From: Nostoc sp. FACHB-280
GTDB taxonomy: Bacteria; Cyanobacteriota; Cyanobacteriia; Cyanobacteriales; Nostocaceae
Assembly: GCF_014697615.1 (NCBI RefSeq)
Contig: NZ_JACJSD010000003.1
Location: forward strand, 124,001 to 188,000
Length of the DNA stretch: 64,000 nt
Direction: 5' to 3'
Under the pieces are notes generated by a model, which did not search any database, was not told the origin of the DNA, and worked only from the letters and a program-made list of their open reading frames with translations. Below are positions 36,973-44,489 of this stretch, one piece after another. Numbering within the stretch: the stretch's first letter is position 1; each line of letters starts with the position of its first letter. Made by a program: the position numbers and the translations under genes.

Positions 36973-37467
36973 ATGTCGCAAACATCTTTAAATAGAGGGA
37001 TACAATTATCTTTGGCAATGTTGGCATTTTGTGTCGCATCCATAACTAATACCATCACTCATGCTCAAGAAGCACCAACAATATTTGGAGATGTGACCCT
37101 TAACCATCCATTTTCCCCAGACCCTATAACTGTGCGGGGAATGAGTGGCGGGTCAATTTCGGGAAATAGAGTTGCTGGGAGAAGAGAAACAATTACTGGG
37201 CCTTGTGATGGGTTTGTTGATGCAGCACCAGACCATACTTTAGAACTCAAGACTAAATTCGATTATCTTAGACTCCAAGTGCAAAGCCCTCAAGATGTCA
37301 CCCTGATTGTGAAAGGCCCCGGTGGTACATGGTGTAATGATGATTTTGAGGGTAAAAATCCTGGGATGAGTGGTGAATGGCTACCGGGAAATTATCAAGT
37401 TTGGGTCGGTTCATACAATCAAGGTCAGTATTATCCTTATACATTGACCATTACTGAAGTGAAGTAG
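36973..37467 (+). CDS. Small secreted protein of unknown function
   Basis: A 164-residue exported protein with a signal peptide ending around residue 32 (ITHAQ). After it comes a beta-rich domain containing TIFGDVTLNHPFSPDP, ITGPCDGFVDAAPDHTLELKT and DVTLIVKGPGGTWCNDDFEG, then a GSYNQGQYYPYTLTITE end. Two cysteines (about 75 and 120) could pair. The glycan-like or sensory role is unknown; the shape recalls the pre-peptidase C-terminal type domains of exported bacterial proteins, which is weak. The start is ATG 36973 (MSQTSLNRG); a GTG at 36964 would add three residues. Confidence 0.65.
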   Translation: MSQTSLNRGIQLSLAMLAFCVASITNTITHAQEAPTIFGDVTLNHPFSPDPITVRGMSGGSISGNRVAGRRETITGPCDGFVDAAPDHTLELKTKFDYLRLQVQSPQDVTLIVKGPGGTWCNDDFEGKNPGMSGEWLPGNYQVWVGSYNQGQYYPYTLTITEVK

Positions 37468-37914
37468 TCACTAGAGGTTAGGGGTTAGAGGCTAGGGATT
37501 AATGTTTTTCTCAGAAATCATCCCAATTCTATGAGAACGTAAAGGCTTTGCCATAAGTCATATAGAAACTGCATTCGATAAAATTCTTGTAGAGACGTTG
37601 TATACAACGTCTCTACAACTTTTACTGCTGTGCGATCGCAGCATTAGACTCTAAATATCTACATCTTAAATTTTGCTGTCATCATCCAAGCTGTATTAAA
37701 ATTAAGTTAAATTTAATTAAGAATCTTTTCAGCGGCACACATTCATGGTGACGTGTGACTAGAAATCAAATTAAACAAAATGGATTAATAAACATCCGTT
37801 GCAAAATCTAGTTACCAAGCGAGGCAATATCTTGCGGAAGATGATTCCCTAGATGAGTGCCAAGCTAGAGAGTAGCTAGAAATAATTAATTGTATTGGCA
37901 GAGGCAAAATTAAG
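37468..37914. other. Spacer upstream of ftsH
   Basis: About 450 bases with the 32-base palindrome at 37587-37618, one HIP1 site near 37634 and no ORF on the plus strand. An ftsH promoter must lie here, but no convincing hexamer pair was found. Confidence 0.4.
37587..37618. repeat. Perfect 32-base palindrome
   Basis: TTGTAGAGACGTTGTA is followed directly by its reverse complement, giving a dyad with no loop; it can form a long hairpin or cruciform. Diverged copies occur at 22250-22282 and 61402-61432. Confidence 0.75.
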
Positions 37915-39801
37915 ATGAAATTCTCTTGGAGAGTCCTCGTACTCTGGACATTGCCTGCTTTGGTAATTGGCTTTTTCTTCTGGCAAGGAGCATTTGCGAA
38001 TGCTCCTGCGGATATGGGTAAGAATGCTGCTAATACCCGCATGACTTACGGGCGTTTTCTAGAATACTTGGATGCCGATCGCGTCACTAGCGTAGATTTG
38101 TATGAAGGCGGTAGAACTGCAATTGTCGAAGCTATTGATCCAGATATCGAAAATCGCATTCAGCGGTGGCGGGTAGACCTGCCAATTAGCGCCCCTGAGT
38201 TAATTAGCAAGCTTAAAGAAAAACAAATTAGTTTTGATGCACACCCCATGCGTAATGATGGCGCAATTTGGGGATTATTAGGCAATCTTGTTTTCCCAAT
38301 TTTATTGATCACTGGTTTGTTCTTTTTGTTCCGCCGCTCCAGCAATCTTCCTGGTGGCCCCGGACAAGCAATGAACTTTGGTAAATCGAGAGCGCGTTTT
38401 CAAATGGAAGCCAAAACTGGTGTGAAATTTGATGATGTAGCTGGTATTGAAGAAGCCAAAGAAGAATTACAAGAAGTTGTCACCTTCCTGAAACAGCCAG
38501 AAAGATTTACTGCTGTTGGCGCACGCATTCCTAAAGGTGTGTTGTTAGTCGGCCCTCCAGGTACAGGTAAAACATTACTGGCAAAAGCGATCGCTGGGGA
38601 AGCTGGTGTACCATTCTTCAGCATTTCCGGTTCAGAATTTGTGGAGATGTTCGTCGGTGTGGGTGCTTCTCGCGTCCGCGACTTGTTTAAAAAAGCCAAA
38701 GATAACGCTCCCTGTATCATCTTCATCGATGAAATTGACGCTGTAGGTAGACAACGGGGTGCAGGTATCGGTGGCGGTAACGATGAGCGGGAACAAACCC
38801 TCAACCAGTTACTGACCGAAATGGACGGTTTTGAAGGTAACACAGGGATTATTATCATCGCTGCTACCAACCGTCCCGACGTATTAGACGCAGCCTTGTT
38901 ACGTCCCGGACGTTTTGACAGACAAGTAACTGTCGATGCGCCAGATGTCAAAGGACGTTTGGAAATTCTGCAAGTTCATGCACGTAACAAGAAATTAGAC
39001 CCCACCGTTTCACTAGAAGCAATCTCTCGCCGGACTCCTGGCTTTACTGGTGCAGATTTAGCTAACTTACTTAACGAAGCCGCAATTCTCACCGCCAGAA
39101 GACGTAAGGAAGCCATCACCCTGCGCGAAATCGACGATGCAGTTGACCGCGTAGTTGCAGGTATGGAAGGAACTCCGTTGGTAGACAGCAAGAGCAAGCG
39201 TTTAATTGCTTACCACGAAATTGGTCACGCTTTGGTTGGTACTTTACTCAAAGACCATGACCCAGTACAAAAAGTAACTTTGATTCCACGGGGACAAGCA
39301 CAGGGTTTAACTTGGTTTACTCCCAACGAAGAACAAGGTTTAATTTCTCGTTCTCAACTCAAAGCCAGAATTACTGGTGCTTTGGGTGGACGTGCAGCCG
39401 AAGAAGTCATTTTTGGTTCGGCGGAAGTGACAACTGGTGCTGGCGGTGACTTACAGCAAGTAACCGGAATGGCGCGTCAAATGGTGACTCGGTTTGGGAT
39501 GTCTGACTTAGGGCCACTTTCCTTAGAAAGCCAACAAGGAGAAGTGTTCCTCGGTCGTGACTGGACAACCCGATCTGAATATTCCGAAGCGATCGCTTCT
39601 CGCATTGATGCTCAAGTACGGGTGATTGTTGAAGAATGCTATGAACACGCTAAGAAAATTATGCGTGAACATCGCACCGTGACAGACCGCATCGTTGATT
39701 TACTCGTTGAAAAAGAAACCATCGACGGCGAAGAATTCCGCCAAATCGTTGCTGAATATACTGATGTTCCTGAAAAACAACAGTATGTACCGCAACTGTA
39801 A
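37915..39801 (+). CDS. ftsH: ATP-dependent zinc metalloprotease FtsH
   Basis: A 628-residue membrane AAA+ protease, the class that in cyanobacteria also degrades damaged photosystem II D1 protein. Two transmembrane segments (about residues 7-26 and 118-138) flank a short lumenal or periplasmic part. The AAA module has GPPGTGKT (213-220), [15 protein letters not shown] (Walker B) and the SRH region [22 protein letters not shown]. The zinc site is [10 protein letters not shown] (about 434) and the third ligand acidic residue lies in [11 protein letters not shown]. Paralogues are common in cyanobacteria, so which FtsH1-4 form this is cannot be told. Confidence 0.96.
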   Translation: MKFSWRVLVLWTLPALVIGFFFWQGAFANAPADMGKNAANTRMTYGRFLEYLDADRVTSVDLYEGGRTAIVEAIDPDIENRIQRWRVDLPISAPELISKLKEKQISFDAHPMRNDGAIWGLLGNLVFPILLITGLFFLFRRSSNLPGGPGQAMNFGKSRARFQMEAKTGVKFDDVAGIEEAKEELQEVVTFLKQPERFTAVGARIPKGVLLVGPPGTGKTLLAKAIAGEAGVPFFSISGSEFVEMFVGVGASRVRDLFKKAKDNAPCIIFIDEIDAVGRQRGAGIGGGNDEREQTLNQLLTEMDGFEGNTGIIIIAATNRPDVLDAALLRPGRFDRQVTVDAPDVKGRLEILQVHARNKKLDPTVSLEAISRRTPGFTGADLANLLNEAAILTARRRKEAITLREIDDAVDRVVAGMEGTPLVDSKSKRLIAYHEIGHALVGTLLKDHDPVQKVTLIPRGQAQGLTWFTPNEEQGLISRSQLKARITGALGGRAAEEVIFGSAEVTTGAGGDLQQVTGMARQMVTRFGMSDLGPLSLESQQGEVFLGRDWTTRSEYSEAIASRIDAQVRVIVEECYEHAKKIMREHRTVTDRIVDLLVEKETIDGEEFRQIVAEYTDVPEKQQYVPQL

Positions 39802-39821
39802 TTCCTAAACTATATTTCTAG

Positions 39822-39860
39822 AAATGGGTGGGGTTTAGAACCTTGCCCATTTTTATTTTA
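39822..39860 (+). terminator. Terminator of ftsH
   Basis: AAATGGG (39822-39828) pairs with CCCATTT (39846-39852), extended by GGTT/AACC inside, then TTTATTTT. It starts about 20 bases after the ftsH stop. Confidence 0.65.
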
Positions 39861-40164
39861 AGTAGGTATTTTCTCCAGAAGGGGGGACAACTGTTTAGCT
39901 GGATGTAATCTGACTTCTGCTGATGAAGAAGGTCAGTGAATTTTGATTTGGTGATTTACCTCACGCAGAGACGCGGAGGCGCGGAGGGTGAGAGTGGGTT
40001 TACAAGCGGTGGGTAATGAATTTAATTATGTAATTGCGATCGCTCCACTCTTTACGTCTTTGCGCGAGACTTAACCAAATTTACGCTTAGACATTCAAAT
40101 TTGGCAGTGGTGAAGCGATCGCTATGGTAAATTGTGAGGCGATTAATAAAAGTGCAAAATACCC
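39861..40164. other. Spacer between ftsH terminator and the Rpn gene
   Basis: About 300 bases with a purine-rich repeat (CGCAGAGACGCGGAGGCGCG near 39965) and two HIP1-like sites. No gene-sized frame; no clear promoter was found for the Rpn gene. Confidence 0.4.
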
Positions 40165-41022
40165 TTGAGTTACGATAACACCTGTAAATATCTAGCCGAA
40201 ACTTATCCCGCTGAGTTTGCCAAATGGCTACTTTCATCTGACACCGTTGATAATATTCAAGTACTCAAAACCGAACTCACTCTCGAACCAATTCGCGCTG
40301 ATTCAGTAACTTTCCTACAAATTGCCAACCAAATTTTACATATAGAGTTCCAAACCACATCCCAATCCACACCACCACTAGATTTTAGAATGCTGGATTA
40401 TTACACCAGATTAAAACGTCAATATTTCTGGTGTGAAATTCATCAAGTGTTAATTTTCTTACAACCGACATCATCCGATATTGTGTATAAAACTCAGTAC
40501 ACAGACAGCAACACCATACACAAATATCGTGTAATTCGTTTATGGGAAGAAGAACCAGCCACACTATTCGCTAATCCTGCACTTTTACCCCTAGCAACAT
40601 TAGCTAAAACCAACTCGCCCCAAGGATTATTAACCCAAGTCGCGGCGGCTGTGGATATGATTGAAGAAACAGATGAGCGACAAAATATTTCCGCTTGTGT
40701 TCAAATTTTAGCTGGTTTGCGGTTTGAGAAAAACTTAATTACACAACTTTTCAGTGAGGAAATTATGCAAGAATCTGTCATTTATCAAGATATTTTGCAA
40801 AAGGGATTACAACAAGGAGAAGCAAGAGGAAAGAGACAAGAGGCACTGGGATTAATCTTGCGTCAGTTAAAACGCCGATTTGGTGTAATTGAACCACAGA
40901 CAGAACAGCAAATTCAAACTTTATCGATTACTCAATTGGAAGATTTAGCTGAGGCGTTGTTAGATTTTACTAGTCAAAATGATTTGGTGAATTATTTAGC
41001 TAATCTCTCTGAGTCTAGTTAA
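40165..41022 (+). CDS. Rpn-family putative nuclease/transposase with DUF4351-type end
   Basis: A 285-residue protein of the recombination-promoting nuclease (Rpn/YhgA-like, PDDEXK) group common in filamentous cyanobacteria. The start is a TTG at 40165 (MSYDNTCKYLAETYPAEFAKW), because no ATG lies upstream in frame and the conserved domain begins there. The nuclease part includes RADSVTFLQIANQILHIEFQT, an E-x-Q form of the active-site strand, and FRMLDYYTRL. A glutamine/glycine-rich linker (QKGLQQGEARGKRQ) leads to the C-terminal DUF4351 helix (ALGLILRQLKRRFGVI...LEDLAEALLDF). It is a single copy here with its own terminator, so it is more likely a domesticated or mobile-associated gene than part of an operon. 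Confidence 0.82.
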   Translation: MSYDNTCKYLAETYPAEFAKWLLSSDTVDNIQVLKTELTLEPIRADSVTFLQIANQILHIEFQTTSQSTPPLDFRMLDYYTRLKRQYFWCEIHQVLIFLQPTSSDIVYKTQYTDSNTIHKYRVIRLWEEEPATLFANPALLPLATLAKTNSPQGLLTQVAAAVDMIEETDERQNISACVQILAGLRFEKNLITQLFSEEIMQESVIYQDILQKGLQQGEARGKRQEALGLILRQLKRRFGVIEPQTEQQIQTLSITQLEDLAEALLDFTSQNDLVNYLANLSESS

Positions 41023-41066
41023 AAAAATTATGCGATCGCTCGCTACAAACACTTCACCAAAAAATT

Positions 41067-41104
41067 AGCTCCCCAACTTTTATAAAAAGTCGGGGAGCTT
41101 TTTG
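41067..41104 (+). terminator. Intrinsic terminator after the Rpn gene
   Basis: AGCTCCCC-AACTTTT and its complement AAAAGT-CGGGGAGCT form a strong stem followed by TTTTT. Confidence 0.75.
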
Positions 41105-41168
41105 ATTGCAAATATTTTTAAATCAGTGATTGACCTGTATAAAATTATACTTTAATATTAAGACATGA

Positions 41169-41210
41169 GAAAGGCGATCGCCCTCCGGCAAGAGTCTGCG
41201 ATCGCCTTTC
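41169..41210 (+). repeat. HIP1-based inverted repeat upstream of the 87-aa gene
   Basis: GAAAGGCGATCGC (41169-41181) and GCGATCGCCTTTC (41198-41210) are perfect complements with a 16-base loop, ending TTTAAA. Both arms contain the HIP1 octamer. It may be an attenuator in the leader of the small gene at 41239 or a degenerate terminator. Confidence 0.55.
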
Positions 41211-41238
41211 TTTAAACCCACAACAGGATTCAATTATC

Positions 41239-41502
41239 ATGATTACACAAGTACAAAATTTTACTCAACAGTATTTACCCAGCGAAGGTTTTGAGATTCT
41301 CACACTTAAGCAATCTGCTGTATTTCCTACCAGAGAACCAGTTAAACATTTATTGATTGGTTCGCCTAAAGCGGTGACTAGTGTAATTTACCGTTTACAA
41401 GCAGTTGGTTATGCAAGTGTTGGCGACTGGAGTCCATTCCTACCCACAGCCAACTCTGGGGAAGTGATGAGTATATTAATTCGTCAAATTTTAATTGCAT
41501 AA
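41239..41502 (+). CDS. Small hypothetical protein, 87 aa
   Basis: Not recognised. It is an 87-residue soluble protein opening MITQVQNFTQQYLPSEGFEI. Later parts are KHLLIGSPKAVTSVIYRLQAVGYA, suggesting a short alpha/beta fold, and WSPFLPTANSGEVMSILIRQI. Codon use resembles the surroundings. It has its own leader hairpin and converges on the Crp/Fnr gene with a shared terminator. Proteins of this size and style occur only in cyanobacteria as far as I can recall; the function is unknown. Confidence 0.6.
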   Translation: MITQVQNFTQQYLPSEGFEILTLKQSAVFPTREPVKHLLIGSPKAVTSVIYRLQAVGYASVGDWSPFLPTANSGEVMSILIRQILIA

Positions 41503-41512
41503 CCTAAAATCG

Positions 41513-41538
41513 TAACCCCGGCTGTTGCGTCGGGGTTA
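41513..41538. terminator. Bidirectional terminator between convergent genes
   Basis: TAACCCCG (41513-41520) pairs with CGGGGTTA (41531-41538), ten-base loop. It separates the convergent 87-residue gene and the Crp/Fnr gene. Confidence 0.6.
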
Positions 41539-41541
41539 AAG

Positions 41542-42207
41542 CTAATTTCGATGTAAATGAATTTTTGCCCCGTTCATTTCAATGATTCCTTCTTGAGAAA
41601 GCTTATAAAATGCACGGGAGAGAGTTTCGGGAATTGTACCTAAAAGTGCAGCTAGTTGGGCTTTAGGTAAATCGAGTTCAACTATATCAGCATTGCCATT
41701 GCGATCGCTCAACGTAAATAAGTAATTTTTCAAGCGTTCTGGGACTTCCTGAAACGAAAGACTATCAACTAAAAAGGTTAATCGACGCAGATGTTTGGCA
41801 AAGGTTGATAGCATAGCGATCGCGAGGGTGGGATGTTGTTGCAAAACCAGCAAAAATGCTTTCCTGGGAATAAACACCACCTCAGAATTTTCGATCGCCG
41901 CAGCTGACGCAGGAAAATTCCCACCATCAAGGGCGGGTACTTCCGCAAAGTGTTCTTCTGCGCCAAAGATATGCAAAATTTGTTCTTTACCAGCATTTGC
42001 TTGCTTAAAAACTTTAATTCTGCCAGATTTGACAATAAAAAACCCTGTACCTTCATCTCCTTCCCAAAATAAGGTTTCGCCTTTTTTATAAGTTTGGGGG
42101 ATAGCAATATTGGCTAGTGCTTGCAACTGTTCATCTAAAATATTTTGAAAAATTGGTGTCTTTTGCAGAAACTTTTTGACTTCTAAGACACGTTCGGTAA
42201 AACTCAT
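41542..42207 (-). CDS. Crp/Fnr-family transcriptional regulator
   Basis: A 221-residue regulator with a cyclic-nucleotide-binding-like beta-roll (ETLFWEGDEGTGFFIVKSGRIKVFK, EEHFAEVPALDGGNFPASAAA) and a C-terminal HTH (LPKAQLAALLGTIPETLSRAFYKLSQEGIIEMNG). It lacks the N-terminal cysteine cluster of Fnr, so an oxygen-sensing [4Fe-4S] of that kind is unlikely. The start is ATG 42207 (MSFTERVLEV). It is divergent from hcp, with TTGACTTAAATCAA in the gap, the arrangement of HcpR/DNR-type regulators of nitrosative stress. Direct heme or redox sensing is inference. Confidence 0.88.
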   Translation of the reverse strand: MSFTERVLEVKKFLQKTPIFQNILDEQLQALANIAIPQTYKKGETLFWEGDEGTGFFIVKSGRIKVFKQANAGKEQILHIFGAEEHFAEVPALDGGNFPASAAAIENSEVVFIPRKAFLLVLQQHPTLAIAMLSTFAKHLRRLTFLVDSLSFQEVPERLKNYLFTLSDRNGNADIVELDLPKAQLAALLGTIPETLSRAFYKLSQEGIIEMNGAKIHLHRN

Positions 42208-42291
42208 CAGCAATTTTCAATCAGCAACTCATTCAGGATAGACACCCCAGCCACGATGCAAACCATAGTTAACCAAACTTTGCAAAGACTC

Positions 42292-42305
42292 TTGACTTAA
42301 ATCAA
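42292..42305 (+). promoter_or_regulatory. FNR/HcpR-like operator in the hcp promoter
   Basis: TTGAC-TTAA-ATCAA differs from the FNR consensus TTGAT-N4-ATCAA by one base, and from HcpR-type boxes only slightly. The wider CTTGACTTAAATCAAG is palindromic with two symmetric mismatches. A TACGCT at 42328-42333 could be the -10, placing the operator centre near -41.5 of hcp, a class II activator position. The regulator gene adjoins. Confidence 0.65.
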
Positions 42306-42361
42306 GGATTTACTTAAGGGTAGGCAATACGCTGGAAGCATGAAGATTGGAGTTAGAAACT

Positions 42362-43999
42362 ATGTTCTGCAACCAGTGTGAACAAACAACCCGTGGCGAT
42401 GTCTGTCATCAGTGGGGTGCGTGTGGTAAAAGTCCCGAAGTTGATGCTTTGCAAGATTTGTTAGTGCATTGTTTACGGGGATTATCTCAGGTGGCGCTAC
42501 AAGCTAAGTCTCTGGGAATTAGTAGTCGTGAGACTGATGAGTTTACCTGTGAGATGCTGTTTTCTACACTGACAAACGTGAATTTTGCACCGGATGATTT
42601 TGTTGCTTTCGTGAATCGGGCGATCGCGTTACGTGAAAGTCTCAAGCTGCAAATTCAAGCCACAGGTAACGCTGTTGTGGAGTCAGCAATCGCTAATTTT
42701 CAACCTGCCAGTGAGTTAAAACAACAAGTTCAGCAAGGAAAAGACCTAGAATTTGAGTTTATCAGCCAATCAGCAAAGAATGTCGATATTTTCTCTCTGA
42801 AACTAACAGTATTGTATGGACTCAAAGGTGTAGCGGCTTATGCCTTCCATGCTTTGGAACTAAATCAGCATGATGAAGATTTATATAGATTTTTCCATGA
42901 AGTTTTGGCACATCTTGATGACCAATATAAAAGTTTATCTGAATGGCTAGATTTAGCGTTAAAAGTTGGACAGATGAACCTGAAAGCAATGGAATTACTG
43001 GATGCTGGGAATACAGAAACTTTCGGTCATCCAACGCCGACAGTGGTTCCCCTCGGACATACCGCAGGTAAAGCAATTTTAGTATCAGGACATGATTTCC
43101 TGGCGTTGAAAGCTATCCTCGAACAAACAGCCGGAACAGGTATTAAAGTTTATACTCACGGTGAACTTCTGCCTGCACATGGCTATCCCAAACTCAAACA
43201 AACTTATCCGCACCTTTACGGACATTACGGTACAGCATGGCAAAATCAAACACACGAATTTGACCATTTTCCTGGTGCGATCGCCATGACAACCAACTGC
43301 CTCATGCCTCCCCATGAATCTTACAAAGATAAAGTATTTACACTGGGGCCTGTTGGTTATCCAGGATTATTAAATATCAGTATTCGTGATGTTGCACCAA
43401 TTATTCAAAAAGCCTTAGAACTACCGGGATTTGCTGATGAACAAGATAAGGGTACTGTCACCACAGGTTTTGCGCGGAATGCCGTGTTGAGTGTAGCTGA
43501 TACCGTGATTGAAGGTGTAAAACAAGGTCAAATCCGGCACTTTTTCTTAGTTGGTGGTTGTGATGGTGCAAAACCGGGACGCAATTACTACAGCGAGTTA
43601 GTAGAACAAATGCCGAGTGATTGTATTGTTTTAACTTTAGGTTGTGGTAAATTCCGTTTCTTTGACAAAAACTTAGGCGAAATCGGCGGTATTCCCCGAC
43701 TGTTAGATTTGGGTCAATGTAATGATGCTTACTCAGCAATTAAGATTGCCGTAGCCTTAGCCGACGCTTTTGGTGTGAGTGTGAATCAACTGCCATTATC
43801 TTTAGTATTGTCTTGGTATGAACAAAAAGCGATCGCAGTTCTCCTCACACTACTCCACCTCGGCATTCAAAATATCCGTATCGGCCCTACACTACCAGCT
43901 TTCTTCACACCCAATATTGTGAAGCTACTTTCAGCAACATACAACCTCAAACTGATTACAACTCCAGAACAAGACTTAGCAGCTTGTCTCGTCGCTTAA
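42362..43999 (+). CDS. hcp: Hydroxylamine reductase / hybrid cluster protein
   Basis: A 545-residue iron-sulfur enzyme of the hybrid cluster family, linked to NO detoxification and hydroxylamine or S-nitrosylation chemistry. The N-terminal cluster ligands are MFCNQCEQTTRGDVC and GAC, that is C3, C6, C15 and C21 (CX2CX8CX5C). Hybrid-cluster residues include GHDFLALKAIL, NCLMPPHESYKDKVF, VGGCDGAKPGRNYYSE and LGCGKFRFFDK. The start ATG 42362 has GGAG 12 bases upstream; a TTG at 42347 would add five residues. It has no hcr reductase gene nearby. Control by the divergent Crp/Fnr protein through the box at 42292 is likely. Confidence 0.95.
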   Translation: MFCNQCEQTTRGDVCHQWGACGKSPEVDALQDLLVHCLRGLSQVALQAKSLGISSRETDEFTCEMLFSTLTNVNFAPDDFVAFVNRAIALRESLKLQIQATGNAVVESAIANFQPASELKQQVQQGKDLEFEFISQSAKNVDIFSLKLTVLYGLKGVAAYAFHALELNQHDEDLYRFFHEVLAHLDDQYKSLSEWLDLALKVGQMNLKAMELLDAGNTETFGHPTPTVVPLGHTAGKAILVSGHDFLALKAILEQTAGTGIKVYTHGELLPAHGYPKLKQTYPHLYGHYGTAWQNQTHEFDHFPGAIAMTTNCLMPPHESYKDKVFTLGPVGYPGLLNISIRDVAPIIQKALELPGFADEQDKGTVTTGFARNAVLSVADTVIEGVKQGQIRHFFLVGGCDGAKPGRNYYSELVEQMPSDCIVLTLGCGKFRFFDKNLGEIGGIPRLLDLGQCNDAYSAIKIAVALADAFGVSVNQLPLSLVLSWYEQKAIAVLLTLLHLGIQNIRIGPTLPAFFTPNIVKLLSATYNLKLITTPEQDLAACLVA

Positions 44000-44281
44000 T
44001 GCTAAATATAGTGGTTCTCGGTTGAATGTAGCACTGTTTTGACCGAATCAGTGAACAGTGAACAGTGACCAGTTACCAGTTACCAGAGAGACTTTTCACT
44101 GTTCACAAGACGGTACAAGCCCCCAAATTCATTTGTGGAAAAAAGAAAAGTTATTCCTTGCTAAAATCCCCTGAATTTATTCATAGGGATTAACTGGTCA
44201 CTGGTAACTGATAACTGGTAACTGTTAACTCTCTCCTTCAAGGCTACGGTGTACACACAAATATTCGTGTAGTGCATCTGT
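44000..44281. repeat. Heptamer-repeat-rich spacer after hcp
   Basis: Short runs of CAGTGAA and AGTTACC/GGTAACT heptamers occur at 44048-44105 and 44191-44230, in opposite orientations so that they could pair over about 90 bases. No gene or clear terminator. Confidence 0.5.
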
Positions 44282-44406
44282 CCCGCCTCGGAATCAATTC
44301 CGAGTCTCATAGCGCAAGTCATCTGAAGATGACTCAACTAAAAACGTATTTCAGTCCACGCTTTGTGGACTTTGGCTATGAGCCTGGAACTTTAGTTCTA
44401 GGCGGG
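44282..44406. repeat. Nested multi-branch palindromic repeat, copy B
   Basis: Outer stem CCCGCCT/AGGCGGG (44282-44288, 44400-44406) encloses a hairpin CGGAAT-CA-ATTCCG (44289-44302). An inner stem CTCATAGC/GCTATGAG (44306-44313, 44375-44382) holds two hairpins, AGTCATCT-GA-AGATGACT (44317-44334) and AGTCCAC/GTGGACT (44353-44371). A fourth hairpin GAACT-TT-AGTTC (44387-44398) follows. Copy A at 22308-22461 has the same plan with different stem bases. An open frame crossing it (44272-44559) is not considered a gene. Confidence 0.75.
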
Positions 44407-44489
44407 ATGCGGTTTGATACTGCCAATTGTCGACTTGTATGTTCCCCTTCCCTACAAGGGAAGGGGTTAGAGGTAAGGTCTGTATTTGT

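Noticed and set aside
38400-38951. 183-codon frame opposite ftsH
   Set aside because: It is a shadow of the highly conserved AAA module in the reverse frame; codon bias belongs to ftsH.
43841-43850. CTCCTCACAC resembling the Yfr1 small RNA core
   Set aside because: It is inside hcp coding sequence and lacks the flanking Yfr1 stem-loops.
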